64,000 nucleotides of DNA from assembly GCF_036621415.1 (NCBI RefSeq), contig NZ_CP030941.1, positions 620,001-684,000 on the forward strand, written 5' to 3'. The notes below the pieces were generated by a model. That model had not been told where the DNA came from. It was given only the letters and a program-made list of their open reading frames with translations, and did no database searches. A program made the position numbers and the translations under genes. Below, one piece after another: positions 44,518-53,426 of the stretch. How positions within the stretch are numbered: position 1 is the first letter of the stretch; the number at the start of each line of letters is the position of its first letter. This DNA comes from Nitratireductor thuwali. GTDB lineage: Bacteria > Pseudomonadota > Alphaproteobacteria > Rhizobiales > Rhizobiaceae.

Positions 44518-46545
44518 TCACATTGCATTCATCGTCAGCAGTTCGTAGGCCGCCACCTGCTCGCCCTCCTGGTCGTAGACGCCCACGTCCCAGCGCACTT
44601 CGCCATATTCCTCGTTGCGGCGCGTCTTCTGCTTGACCGTCAGGCGGACCTTCAGGCTCGCACCCGGCTCCACAGGCTTCAGGAAGCGCAGATTGTCCAG
44701 CCCGTAATTAGCCAGCACCGGCCCCGGCGCAGGATCGACGAACATGCCGGCGGCAAAAGACAGGATCAGATAGCCATGTGCCACGCGCCCAGGGAAAAAC
44801 GGGTTGGCGGCAGCGGCTTCCTCGTCCATGTGGGCATAGAAATTGTCGCCGGTGAAAGCGGCGAAGTGCTCGATGTCCTCGAGCGTGACCGGGCGCGGGC
44901 CGGCCCACAGGGTGCGACCGGGCTCCAGTTCCCCGAAGCGGAGGCGGAAGGGATGCAGCTCTTCCTCTGCCGTTGAAGCGCCCGCGACATAGCGCCCCGT
45001 CACACCCGCGATGATATCTGGGCCGCCCTGGACCGCCGTGCGCTGCATATAGTGCATCACGCCGCGGATGCCGCCCATTTCCTCGCCGCCGCCGGCCCGC
45101 CCCGGTCCGCCATGCACGAGATGGGGAAGCGGAGAGCCGTGGCCCGTCGCTTCCTTGCCCGTGTCGCGATTGGCGAAATAAAGCCTGCCATGGAACGCGC
45201 CCGAGCCGAGCACGACCTGCCGCGCCACCTGCGCGTCATGGGTAAAGACCGACGCCACCAGCGAGCCCTCCCCGCGATTGGCCAGCGCCAGTGCATGGTC
45301 GAGGTCGCGATAAGGCATGACCGTCGATACCGGACCGAATGCTTCGACCGTATGCAGCCGGCTCGCGCCGTCCGGATCGTCGCAGGCAAAGAGCACGGGA
45401 GGCACGAAGGCGCCGGCCTGCGCATCCGCTCCGTGCACCTCGAAACTGCGGACATCGCCGAAGACGCGCCGGGCCTCGGACGACAAGAGCTCGACCTTCT
45501 CCAGCACATCCGTTCTTTGCGCCAGGCTAGCCAGCGCTCCCATCCGTGTCTCGGCCAGCCGCGGATCGCCGACGACCGTCGTTTCCAGCTTCGCGGACAA
45601 GGCGTCGACCGTCGCCTCATGCCAGTCCGCCGGCACCAGAATGCGGCGAATGGCGGTGCATTTCTGCCCCGCCTTGGCGGTGATTTCGCGGTAAACCTCG
45701 CGAATGAACGCATCGAACTCCGGCGAGCCCGGCTCCGCGTCCGGTCCCAGGATCGAAGCATTGAGCGAATCCTGCTCGGCGATGAAGCGCACCGAATTGG
45801 CAAGGATGTTGGTATTCGACCGCAGCATGGACGCCGTCGATGCCGACCCGGTGAACGACACAACGTCCTGCCCCCCGAGCCTGTCGAGCAGATCGCCGGT
45901 CGAGCCGGCAATGAACTGCACCGAGCCTTCCGGCAGCAATCCAGATTCCACGATCATCCGGAAACAGGCTTCTGCCAGGAAGGCGGTCGCCGAGGCCGGT
46001 TTTATGATGCTGGGCACGCCGGCGAGGAATGTCGGCGCAAGCTTTTCGAGCATGCCCCATACCGGGAAGTTAAAAGCATTGATGTGCACCGCCACGCCCC
46101 GCAGCGGCGTCGCCACATGCTGGCCGATAAAACCGCCGGAGCGAGAAAGCTGCTCGACCGCCCCATCCACGAACAGGCGGTCGTCCGGCAGTTCGCGCCG
46201 ACCCTTGGAGGAGAAGACAAACAGCGTGCCGATGCCGCCATCGATGTCGATCAGCGAATCAGCCTTGGTAGCGCCGGTGTCGTAGGACAGCTCGTACAGC
46301 GCCTCGCGCCGCTCGTTGAGATACTGGGCCAGCGCCTTGAGAATATGCGCGCGGTCGTGGAAGGTCGCCGCCCTCAGCGCCGGCCCGCCCACATTGCGGG
46401 CGTGATCGGCCATGGCCGCATAGTCGAGCCGCCCGCCGATCCTGGCGACCACACGGCCATCGACTGCGCTTTTCAGATCGCTCGTATCGCCGGAAGGCGC
46501 AACCCATTCGTCGCGCGCAAAGCTGTTCAAAGGGATAATGGACAC
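44518..46545 (-). CDS. paaZ: bifunctional oxepin-CoA hydrolase / 3-oxo-5,6-dehydrosuberyl-CoA semialdehyde dehydrogenase
   Basis: The product is 675 aa, as for E. coli PaaZ (681). The aldehyde dehydrogenase half (1-520) has EQDSLNASILG with the catalytic Glu and AGQKCTAIRRILVP with the Cys. The C-terminal MaoC-like hotdog half has FTGDNFYAHMDEEAAAANPFFPGRVAHGYL, containing the hydratase Asp/His. It opens the oxepin ring and oxidises the resulting aldehyde. The gene follows a P450 gene by 34 bp in the same direction, so both are probably one transcript. Confidence 0.95.
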   Translation of the reverse strand: MSIIPLNSFARDEWVAPSGDTSDLKSAVDGRVVARIGGRLDYAAMADHARNVGGPALRAATFHDRAHILKALAQYLNERREALYELSYDTGATKADSLIDIDGGIGTLFVFSSKGRRELPDDRLFVDGAVEQLSRSGGFIGQHVATPLRGVAVHINAFNFPVWGMLEKLAPTFLAGVPSIIKPASATAFLAEACFRMIVESGLLPEGSVQFIAGSTGDLLDRLGGQDVVSFTGSASTASMLRSNTNILANSVRFIAEQDSLNASILGPDAEPGSPEFDAFIREVYREITAKAGQKCTAIRRILVPADWHEATVDALSAKLETTVVGDPRLAETRMGALASLAQRTDVLEKVELLSSEARRVFGDVRSFEVHGADAQAGAFVPPVLFACDDPDGASRLHTVEAFGPVSTVMPYRDLDHALALANRGEGSLVASVFTHDAQVARQVVLGSGAFHGRLYFANRDTGKEATGHGSPLPHLVHGGPGRAGGGEEMGGIRGVMHYMQRTAVQGGPDIIAGVTGRYVAGASTAEEELHPFRLRFGELEPGRTLWAGPRPVTLEDIEHFAAFTGDNFYAHMDEEAAAANPFFPGRVAHGYLILSFAAGMFVDPAPGPVLANYGLDNLRFLKPVEPGASLKVRLTVKQKTRRNEEYGEVRWDVGVYDQEGEQVAAYELLTMNAM

Positions 46546-46579
46546 GTCGGATTCCTTTCGAAGAATATCTGCACCGCCG

Positions 46580-47818
46580 CTACGCCACCTGCGCCGGAAG
46601 ATGCGCGAAGCCCCTGAAGCGCACCCGCCCCGTGCGTTTCGGCGCGCCTGTCAGCCGATAGTTCGGGAAGCGCTCGAGAAAGCGCGAGATGCCGATGCGC
46701 CCCTCCATCCGCGCCAGCGAAAATCCGGCGCACAGATGAGGGCCGCCGGCGAATGCCAGGTGCTTGTTCGGTTTGCGCCCGATATCCAGGCGATCGGGGT
46801 TATCGAACTGCCGGGGGTCGCGGTTCGCCGCGCCGATGCACAAATGGATCGGCGTGCCGGGCTCGATCATCTGTCCATGGAACTGGACGGGTTCCACCGC
46901 CATCCGGTTGCCGAGCTGGTTGGGGCTCTGGAAGCGCAGGAACTCATCGACCGCGCTGCTGATAAGCTCCGGCTCTGCTTCCAGCCGCCGCTTTTCCTCC
47001 GGCCAGTCCAAAAGGGCATTGAGGCCATTACCGATAAGGTTGGTGGTGGTCTCGTGTCCGGCGTTGAGGATGAAGATGCAGTTTTGCAGCAGTTCCACCT
47101 CGCTCAGCCCCTCCCCCTCATTGCCATTGATAAGCCGCGTCAGGACGTCGGTCGCCGGATCGCCGGGGCGCCGCCGCCGGCCGTCGGCGATGCCCTTGAG
47201 AAACGCCTTGAACTCCGTCACGGAGGTGTTGCCGCGCCTGTGCTGCTCCTCGCTCAACACCGGTTCCAGCGCGCCGAGAATGGCCAGCGACCAGTCGCGC
47301 AGCGGCCCGCGTTCCTCATGCGGTATGGCAAACATGTTGCCGATCACCTCGACCGGTATGGCCGCGGCGAAATCCTCGATCAGATCGACCTCGCCTTTGT
47401 CTTCCATCCGGTCGAGAAGACTGTCGACCAGCGCCACCAGTCCCGGCTCCAGCGCGGCCAGCGCGCGCGGCGTCAGCGCCCCCATCATGATCTTGCGCAC
47501 GCGGGTATGCAGTGGCGGATCGTTGAAGACGAGGCTCGTCGTGTGATGTTCGTAAAGCGGCGTATCGCCGAACTTCGGCAGGAATTCCTTTTTCTTGTCG
47601 GACGAGAAGGTCTTGGTGTCGCGATAGATGCGATCCAGATCCTCATGACGCGAAAGCATAACCGATCCATCGCCGAAACGCTTCACCGGCGCGTGCTCCA
47701 GCAAGGCGTGATACCATGGAAACGGGTCGTCCACGAAACCGGCCGGCAGCCGCGTCAGTTCGAAGCTTTCTGCCATCGCCGCGCTGTCCCGCGCGGCGTT
47801 TTCAGCCATCTGAGCCAT
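46580..47818 (-). CDS. cytochrome P450
   Basis: The product is 412 aa, a soluble bacterial-type P450. I-helix AGHETTTNLIGNGL, K-helix EFLR, and heme loop FAGGPHLCAGFSLARMEGR with the cysteine ligand are all intact. No redox partner gene lies beside it. It starts the transcript that continues into paaZ, with a PaaR-like palindrome in its promoter region, so a role in an aromatic or phenylacetate-related oxidation is possible. The substrate is unknown. Confidence 0.9.
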   Translation of the reverse strand: MAQMAENAARDSAAMAESFELTRLPAGFVDDPFPWYHALLEHAPVKRFGDGSVMLSRHEDLDRIYRDTKTFSSDKKKEFLPKFGDTPLYEHHTTSLVFNDPPLHTRVRKIMMGALTPRALAALEPGLVALVDSLLDRMEDKGEVDLIEDFAAAIPVEVIGNMFAIPHEERGPLRDWSLAILGALEPVLSEEQHRRGNTSVTEFKAFLKGIADGRRRRPGDPATDVLTRLINGNEGEGLSEVELLQNCIFILNAGHETTTNLIGNGLNALLDWPEEKRRLEAEPELISSAVDEFLRFQSPNQLGNRMAVEPVQFHGQMIEPGTPIHLCIGAANRDPRQFDNPDRLDIGRKPNKHLAFAGGPHLCAGFSLARMEGRIGISRFLERFPNYRLTGAPKRTGRVRFRGFAHLPAQVA

Positions 47819-47928
47819 TCTTTTCCTCCCGGGCAGCTATTTCTTTGGAAATGGCCGCCCCCATCCAAGCAGGAGTTCGAACAAAGTTCGAGCGGGCGTG
47901 CCTGCGCCCAACACTCAAAGCATTATTG

Positions 47929-47942
47929 ACCGACCGGCCGGT
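47929..47942. promoter_or_regulatory. PaaR-like palindrome between the P450-paaZ and paaIK units
   Basis: ACCGACCGGCCGGT has arms ACCGACC and GGCCGGT, pairing 6 of 7. TetR-type PaaR regulators are described as binding ACCGACCGGTCGGT-like palindromes. The site lies in the 168-bp divergent region, 45 bp before paaI and 111 bp before the P450 start, so it could control both directions. Confidence 0.6.
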
Positions 47943-47986
47943 TTATGCAACTCTTTCTGCATAGAAGCGGCCTGGGAGGAGCGTAA

Positions 47987-48430
47987 ATGGAGGGTTTGCA
48001 ACTGTCTCCACAGGAGATCGCCGAAAGAAGCTCCGCAGCCATGTGGGCTCGTGACGACGCCTCGAAATGGCTCGGCGCCACGCTCGATGCGGTCGGACCG
48101 GGCACCGCCACGGTGTCTATGACGGTGCAGGAACATCATACCAACGGCCACGACATCTGCCACGGCGGCTTTATATTCACCCTTGCCGACTCGGCCTTCG
48201 CCTTTGCCTGCAACTCCTACAACCAGATCGTGGTCGCCCAGCAGAACTCCATCACCTATGTCGCTCCCGGACGTCTCGGCGACCGGTTGACGGCTGGAGC
48301 CCGCGAAATCGCCCGCTTCGGGCGCTCCGGTATCTATGATGTGAGTGTGACCGATCAGGACGGAAGACTGATCGCCGAGTTCCGCGGCAATTCACGGCAG
48401 ATCGCCGGGCAGCATTTTCAGGATAGCTAG
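47987..48430 (+). CDS. paaI: hydroxyphenylacetyl-CoA thioesterase PaaI
   Basis: The product is 147 aa with the hotdog fold. NGHDICHGGFIFTLADSAFAFACNSYN carries the HGG motif and catalytic Asp, and VAQQNSITYVAPGRLGDRLTAGARE is the second strand block. It releases stalled phenylacetyl-CoA pathway intermediates. It begins the paaI-paaK-regulator-regulator run. Confidence 0.92.
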   Translation: MEGLQLSPQEIAERSSAAMWARDDASKWLGATLDAVGPGTATVSMTVQEHHTNGHDICHGGFIFTLADSAFAFACNSYNQIVVAQQNSITYVAPGRLGDRLTAGAREIARFGRSGIYDVSVTDQDGRLIAEFRGNSRQIAGQHFQDS

Positions 48431-48454
48431 GCCCTGCGCTTGTTGGGAGGAACC

Positions 48455-49765
48455 ATGAAAGATCTGGCACCCAAAAGGGAAGAACTCGACCCGATCGAGA
48501 TCGCCTCGCGCGACGAGATCGCCGCCCTGCAGCTCGCGCGGCTTAAATGGTCGGTCAAGCACGCCTATGAGAATGTCCCGCACTATCGCAGGCGTTTCGA
48601 TGACGCCGGCGTCCATCCTGACGATCTCAAGCAGCTATCTGACCTTTCCAAATTCCCCTTCACGGTCAAGACGGACCTGCGCGACAATTATCCTTTTGGC
48701 ATGTTCGCCGTGCCGCGCGAAAAGGTGGTTCGCTTGCATGCCTCCTCCGGCACCACCGGAAAGCCCACTGTCGTCGGCTACACGGCCAACGACATCGACG
48801 TGTGGGCCGACTGCGTGGGGCGCTCCATGCGCGCTTCCGGCACACGGCCGGGCGACATCGTCCATATCGCCTATGGCTACGGCCTCTTCACCGGCGGCCT
48901 TGGCGCGCATTACGGTGCCGAGCGCCTCGGCTGCACGGTGGTGCCCGTCTCCGGCGGCATGACGGCGCGCCAGGTCACGCTGATCGAGGATTTCGGCGCC
49001 AGCACGATCATGGTCACGCCCTCCTATATGCTTTCGATCCTGGACGAGTACCGCTCGCAGGGACGCGATCCCCGCCAGAGCCCGCTCCAGATCGGCATCT
49101 TCGGAGCCGAACCATGGACGAACGCCATGCGCCAGGAGATCGAGCAGGCCTTCGACATGCATGCCGTGGATATTTACGGCCTTTCGGAAGTCATGGGGCC
49201 CGGCGTGGCCAATGAATGCGTGGAAACCAAGGACGGATTGCACATCTGGGAGGATCATTTCTATCCCGAGATCATCGACCCGGAGACGGGAGAGCCGCTG
49301 CCTGACGGCGAAAAGGGCGAACTCGTCTTCACCTCGCTCACCAAGGAAGCCTTCCCTATCATCCGCTATCGCACGCGCGACCTGACACGCCTTCTTCCGG
49401 GCACCGCCCGCTCCATGCGCCGCATGGAAAAGATCACCGGCCGCTCCGACGACATGATGATCCTGCGCGGCGTCAACGTATTCCCCACACAGATCGAGGA
49501 ACAGATCCTGACCGTCGACGGCCTGGCGCCCCATTTCCAGATCGAGCTGACCCAGGAAGGCCGCATGGACGCCATGACCGTTCATGTGGAGACGCTTTCG
49601 GCTGAGGTTGCGGAAGAGCTCCGCGCCGCCGCCTGCCGCCAGCTCTGCGACCGCATCAAGGACGTCATCGGCGTCACCGTGCGCGTCAACGCAACACCGC
49701 CAGGGGGCGTCGCCCGCAGCCAGGGCAAGGCAGTGCGCATCGTCGACAACCGGCGGAAAGGGTGA
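48455..49765 (+). CDS. paaK: phenylacetate-CoA ligase
   Basis: The product is 436 aa from the ATG at 48455 (GGGAGGAACC upstream). It is an adenylate-forming enzyme with P-loop HASSGTTGKPTVVGY, YGYGLFTGGLGAHYGAERLG, YGLSEVMGPG and the C-terminal ITGRSDDMMILRGVNVFPTQIE. It activates phenylacetate to phenylacetyl-CoA, the inducer and substrate of the pathway. It lies 24 bases after paaI. Confidence 0.95.
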   Translation: MKDLAPKREELDPIEIASRDEIAALQLARLKWSVKHAYENVPHYRRRFDDAGVHPDDLKQLSDLSKFPFTVKTDLRDNYPFGMFAVPREKVVRLHASSGTTGKPTVVGYTANDIDVWADCVGRSMRASGTRPGDIVHIAYGYGLFTGGLGAHYGAERLGCTVVPVSGGMTARQVTLIEDFGASTIMVTPSYMLSILDEYRSQGRDPRQSPLQIGIFGAEPWTNAMRQEIEQAFDMHAVDIYGLSEVMGPGVANECVETKDGLHIWEDHFYPEIIDPETGEPLPDGEKGELVFTSLTKEAFPIIRYRTRDLTRLLPGTARSMRRMEKITGRSDDMMILRGVNVFPTQIEEQILTVDGLAPHFQIELTQEGRMDAMTVHVETLSAEVAEELRAAACRQLCDRIKDVIGVTVRVNATPPGGVARSQGKAVRIVDNRRKG

Positions 49766-49814
49766 AGCGGATGTTTCCAAAGTCGGCGCGGCCCCTCGAA
49801 TGCAGTGCATTCTG

Positions 49815-50435
49815 ATGGCCCGCACGCGCGCCAAGGACTACGACGACAAGCGCGGCGCCATCCTGCACGGGGCGGCCAGCGTCTTCGCGCGCGACGGCTA
49901 CGACCGCGCCTCGATGGCCCAGCTCGCCGGCGAGCTGGGCGTCTCGAAGGCCCTGCTCTACCACTACTACAATTCCAAGGAAGCGCTGCTCTACGACATC
50001 ATCGCCAATCATCTGGAAGCGCTGGTGGAGGCCGTCGAGGCAGCCGACGATGAGGAGCTCGCGCCCGACGAGCGGCTGGAAGCGCTGGTCACAGCCCTTC
50101 TGGAAGCCTATCGCGACGCCGACGACGAACATCGCGTGCAGCTTTCGGGCCTGCGCCTCCTGCCGGAGGCCGAGCAGGATGAGCTCAAGGCGATGGAACG
50201 CCGTCTGGTGGAGATATTCGCCCACGCCGTGCACAAGTTGAATCCCGCCGCGTTCGACAGGTCGGCACTTCTCAAACCCGTTACCATGAGCCTGTTCGGC
50301 ATGCTGAACTGGTTCTACATGTGGTTCCGCGAGGGAGGCGGCATATCGCGGCGGGACTATGCCCGCCTGGCCACCCACATGCTGGTCAGCGGCGTCACCA
50401 CGCTTGATCGGGCGCGGCTCGTCAAGCACGATTGA
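49815..50435 (+). CDS. TetR-family regulator, PaaR-like
   Basis: The product is 206 aa from the ATG at 49815 (MARTRAKDYDDKR); an ATG at 49800 is five codons longer. The HTH (ILHGAASVFARDGYDRASMAQLAGELGVSKALLYHYYNSKEALLYDI) is classic TetR. A downstream partner of paaK, it probably senses phenylacetyl-CoA and binds the palindrome at 47929. No clear ribosome site is seen. Its stop overlaps the alternative TTG start of the PaaX-type gene. Confidence 0.8.
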   Translation: MARTRAKDYDDKRGAILHGAASVFARDGYDRASMAQLAGELGVSKALLYHYYNSKEALLYDIIANHLEALVEAVEAADDEELAPDERLEALVTALLEAYRDADDEHRVQLSGLRLLPEAEQDELKAMERRLVEIFAHAVHKLNPAAFDRSALLKPVTMSLFGMLNWFYMWFREGGGISRRDYARLATHMLVSGVTTLDRARLVKHD

Positions 50436-50497
50436 CAAAGGCGGCGGCACTCGACGAACGCCTTGCCCACCCCTCTCCGCCGTGGCATGAGCATGGC

Positions 50498-51388
50498 ATG
50501 GATGCATCCAGCGATCGCGCAGCCGCAGCCCTCGAAGCACTCATCGCACGTCTGCATGGCCGTGGCCGCCTGCGGGTCTGGTCGCTCGTCATCACGCTGT
50601 TCGGCGATGCCATCCTGCCGCGCGGCGGCGAAGCGCCGCTGGCGCTGATCCAGGATGTCATGGCCCGGCTCGGCATCGAAGCCGGCGCCGTGCGCACCGC
50701 CATGTCGCGCCTCGCCGCCGACCACTGGGTCGAGCGGGAGCGGCGGGGCCGCAATTCCTATTTTCGGCTCGATGCGCGCGGCCGCCACGCCTTCGACCTC
50801 GCCACCCGGCGCATCTACGCCGCAGGCCCGCCGGTCTGGGACGGCTCCTGGACCGTCGCCATAGCCACCGCCAGTGCGGCCGCGAACGCCGCCGCAGAAC
50901 TCACCGAGAACGGCTTTCTGAAACTGGCCGACAACATCTTTCTCTGCCCTCGTACACTGCCCGAACAGAACGGCCTGCGAGAAGTCCTTTCGGACATGCT
51001 CGTCATCCGCGGTTCGAGCGCCGAGCATCCCGAGCAGTTGCGCAACCTGTGGCCGTCACAGGACATCGCCAATGCCTATCGCGATCTTCTGAAATCATGG
51101 ATGCCTTACGCCTTCGAGCTGGAACAATGCTCCCCGCCGGCTGCGTTGGACGCAATGGCTGCCCGCACCTTGCTCATTCACGACTGGCGCCGCATCGTGC
51201 TGCGCGATCCCGGCCTGCCTGCCGCGCTCCTGCCCCGCGACTGGCCCGGCGAGGAAGCCCGTGCAATGGTCGCCGGCATCTATGGTAAGCTGGTTGCAAA
51301 CAGCGAGCGCTGGCTGGACGAGGCGGGCCTGCCCGCCCAAACGAAGCGGGCAGCCTTCGCCGCCCGCTTCTGCGATGTCAAACCGTAG
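50498..51388 (+). CDS. paaX: PaaX-family transcriptional regulator
   Basis: The product is 296 aa from the ATG at 50498, with a PaaX N-terminal winged helix (VWSLVITLFGDAILPRGGEAPLALIQDVMARLGIEAGAVRTAMSRLAADHWVERERRGRNSYFRL) and the PaaX C-terminal domain (DPGLPAALLPRDWPG). A TTG at 50432 in the same frame overlaps the TetR stop and could add 22 residues. PaaX represses phenylacetate genes until phenylacetyl-CoA binds. A PaaX next to a TetR-type PaaR-like gene is a double regulator arrangement. Confidence 0.85.
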   Translation: MDASSDRAAAALEALIARLHGRGRLRVWSLVITLFGDAILPRGGEAPLALIQDVMARLGIEAGAVRTAMSRLAADHWVERERRGRNSYFRLDARGRHAFDLATRRIYAAGPPVWDGSWTVAIATASAAANAAAELTENGFLKLADNIFLCPRTLPEQNGLREVLSDMLVIRGSSAEHPEQLRNLWPSQDIANAYRDLLKSWMPYAFELEQCSPPAALDAMAARTLLIHDWRRIVLRDPGLPAALLPRDWPGEEARAMVAGIYGKLVANSERWLDEAGLPAQTKRAAFAARFCDVKP

Positions 51389-51752
51389 CCGCAAAACCCA
51401 GCAGCAGCCCGCCCGTTATCATGCTGTTTCCGATGAAGGCGTTGACGTGCTCGACGCGCTCCGGCCCCTGGAACGACCAGAAATTGTGAAACAGCACAGT
51501 GGCCAATACCATGAAGACGCAGAGCGCAAGGACGGCGGGGCCGAGCCCGATGCCCGCCGCAAAGGCCGCCCCGCCCGCAATTTGCGTGGCAATGGCGACT
51601 GCGAGACACAAGGTAGGCACGGGCAATCCCGTCTTTCGAACCATCTCCGTCAGAAACGCGAACGCCCTGATATTGCGCACACCCGCAACCACGAAGGCGC
51701 CGCCTATCAGCAACCGCCCCAGCGCTGCGATCGTTTCAGTGTTTTCCAGCAC
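51378..51752 (-). CDS. DoxX-family membrane protein
   Basis: The product is 124 aa from a GTG at 51752 with AGGAG at good distance. Four hydrophobic helices are seen (LGRLLIGGAFVVAGVRNI; LCLAVAIATQIAGGAAFAAGI; VLALCVFMVLATVLFHNFW; SMITGGLLLGFAATV), the DoxX pattern. DoxX proteins are linked to quinone and oxidative stress, with no fixed reaction. Its 3' end overlaps the convergent paaX by 11 bp. It ends a likely Rrf2-AhpD-DoxX operon. Confidence 0.8.
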   Translation of the reverse strand: MLENTETIAALGRLLIGGAFVVAGVRNIRAFAFLTEMVRKTGLPVPTLCLAVAIATQIAGGAAFAAGIGLGPAVLALCVFMVLATVLFHNFWSFQGPERVEHVNAFIGNSMITGGLLLGFAATV

Positions 51753-51839
51753 GTCGTATCTCCTGTCGCCAATGTTCCGCATTCGGCCCGTCGGGCCCGG
51801 TTGCTCTACGATGACTGCTTGTCAGATGCCGGCATGAGG

Positions 51840-52301
51840 TCATGCCGCAACTCGCTCAACGGGATGGATCGTGCGGAAGGAGACGCAGAGCCTGTTCCAG
51901 ATGTTGATCATCGACACGGCGACCGTCAGCTTGACCAGTTCCTCCTCCGAGAAATGCTCGCGCGCATGCGCGAACAGCGCATCCTCCACCGGTCCGTTCG
52001 AAAGCTTCGTCACCGCCTCCGTCCATTCGAAGCCGGCGCGCTCCCGGTCGGTGAAAAGCGGCGATTCGCGCCAGGCGGCGACAAGGTTGATCCGCCGTTC
52101 GCTCTCCCCGTCGCGCCGGGCCTCCCGGCTGTGCATGTCCACGCAGAAAGAGCAGCCATTGATCTGCGATGCCCGCAGCTTGATAAGGTGCAAAAGGCCC
52201 TTCTCCAACCCCGATTGCTCCACGGCTTCGTTTAGCGCGACGACGGGCTTGAGAATCTCGGGCGCGGCTTTCCAGTAGTTGAGACGCGGTTGCATCGTCA
52301 T
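51840..52301 (-). CDS. AhpD-like carboxymuconolactone decarboxylase-family protein
   Basis: The product is 153 aa. LIKLRASQINGCSFCVDMHSREARRDGESERRINLVAAWRE contains the redox CSFC pair and His of the AhpD/CMD peroxidase-like branch. It probably acts as a thiol peroxidase or alkylhydroperoxidase, not in the pca pathway. It follows the Rrf2 gene by 24 bp, suggesting that regulator controls it. Confidence 0.85.
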   Translation of the reverse strand: MTMQPRLNYWKAAPEILKPVVALNEAVEQSGLEKGLLHLIKLRASQINGCSFCVDMHSREARRDGESERRINLVAAWRESPLFTDRERAGFEWTEAVTKLSNGPVEDALFAHAREHFSEEELVKLTVAVSMINIWNRLCVSFRTIHPVERVAA

Positions 52302-52325
52302 TCCTTTCCGTTGGTTTGTGAAAAT

Positions 52326-52817
52326 TCAGGGTCTTTGATGGCGCGCGACAAAGGCGCAGCCGAACTCGATGGCGCGCGGATCGGCATCCGCCTGATAGCC
52401 GGCGATCACGTCTGAAAGGCGTGTCCTGGCGAGTTCGTCGCGCCACGCCTTCTCGGCCCGCAGCATCGCAGCATTGATGCCGCAGGGCTTTCGATAAGCC
52501 GAAGGCTCCAGCGCACCAGGCCCGCGCTGCCTGATTTCGGCGCAACGAAATGCCGGCCGCGGACCCTCGATGGCGATCACGATGTCCAGCAGGCTGATGC
52601 GCTCCGGCGATTTCGCCAGCCGGTAGCCGCCATGCGGACCGGAAACCGACTCGAATACCCCCGCCGCCGCCAGCAGCTTCAGGTGCTTGAGCAGATAGCT
52701 CGGCGAAAGCCCATGATATTCGGCCAGAGCCGAAGCCGGCAGCGTGCGACCCTCCTCGAGCCCCGCCAGCAGCGCCGCACAGTGAATGGCCGCTTCCACG
52801 CCCTCGCTAAGCTTCAT
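52326..52817 (-). CDS. Rrf2-family transcriptional regulator
   Basis: The product is 163 aa, with an Rrf2 winged helix (SEGVEAAIHCAALLAGLEEGRTLPASALAEYHGLSPSYLLKHLKLLAAAGVFESVSGPHGGYRLA). It has cysteines in PAFRCAEIRQRG and RKPCGI but not the three closely spaced Cys of IscR/NsrR. It may sense redox state or a small molecule. AGGAG precedes the ATG, and an AT-rich palindrome stands 17 bp upstream. Confidence 0.88.
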   Translation of the reverse strand: MKLSEGVEAAIHCAALLAGLEEGRTLPASALAEYHGLSPSYLLKHLKLLAAAGVFESVSGPHGGYRLAKSPERISLLDIVIAIEGPRPAFRCAEIRQRGPGALEPSAYRKPCGINAAMLRAEKAWRDELARTRLSDVIAGYQADADPRAIEFGCAFVARHQRP

Positions 52818-52834
52818 CCCAATCTCCTATCCTG

Positions 52835-52847
52835 GATAATAATTATC
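52835..52847. promoter_or_regulatory. palindromic operator of the Rrf2 operon
   Basis: GATAAT-A-ATTATC is a perfect 6-1-6 palindrome, extending to 8 of 10 pairs with the flanking CCTG and ATGG. It lies 17 bp before the Rrf2 ATG, where autoregulation is expected. Confidence 0.62.
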
Positions 52848-52917
52848 ATGGATATTCTTTATCTTCAATAGGCCGGATCAACCCACGATGAAGCACCCAC
52901 CGCTCGGCCCATTCCGC

Positions 52918-53352
52918 CTATTGAAGCTTTTTCAGCAGCACGGCCAGCGTTTCCGCGTCCTCCACTGTCAGCCGCTCGCCGATGGCCTCTTCGATAGCCG
53001 CACCGTAGACCGCCCACATATCCTGCCTCAGCACCCGCCCTTCGGCGGTGATCCGCAGCCTGAAGCCGCGCCGATCCTCAGGGCAGGCGCCGCGCTCGAC
53101 GAGCCCCGCCCCCACCAGCCGGTCGGCAAGCCGCGAAAGATTGTACTGCTCGAAAAGCAGCGCCTTTTCCAACTCGAACGGGCGGAGCCCGCAGTCTCCC
53201 GCCTTCTCCAGCTCCCACAGCGCGTCATACCAGGAGAGCGGCGGCAGCTCCTCCTCCTTCAGCCGTTGCTCGATGCGCGCGGTGACGAGGCGCCCCGCCC
53301 GCGCCAGGGCGATCCATGCGGCAACGGTTGTTTCATGGGGTTTGATGGGCAT
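52918..53352 (-). CDS. MarR-family transcriptional regulator
   Basis: The product is 144 aa, with a MarR winged helix (LSWYDALWELEKAGDCGLRPFELEKALLFEQYNLSRLADRLVGAGLVERGACPEDRRGFRLRITAEG). It diverges from a glutathione S-transferase gene. Shared control of that gene in response to electrophiles or aromatic acids is inferred. Confidence 0.88.
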   Translation of the reverse strand: MPIKPHETTVAAWIALARAGRLVTARIEQRLKEEELPPLSWYDALWELEKAGDCGLRPFELEKALLFEQYNLSRLADRLVGAGLVERGACPEDRRGFRLRITAEGRVLRQDMWAVYGAAIEEAIGERLTVEDAETLAVLLKKLQ

Positions 53353-53391
53353 GGGTTCACCGATGGTTTATTAGATGTAATTGCATTGAGA

Positions 53392-53421
53392 TTGACATGT
53401 GCGCCACATCTCCAATATAAA
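53392..53421 (+). promoter_or_regulatory. predicted sigma-70 promoter of the GST gene
   Basis: TTGACA (53392-53397) and TATAAA (53416-53421) match 6 of 6 and 5 of 6 consensus bases, 18 bp apart. The spacer contains ATGTG-CGC-CACAT (53397-53409), a small palindrome where a MarR dimer could block RNA polymerase. Confidence 0.7.
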
Positions 53422-53426
53422 TGCAT

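Noticed and set aside
44518..46617. Long open frames opposite paaZ (521 codons on the plus strand)
   Set aside because: High-GC codon bias leaves the complementary strand open; the translation has no family similarity, while the minus strand is a full PaaZ.
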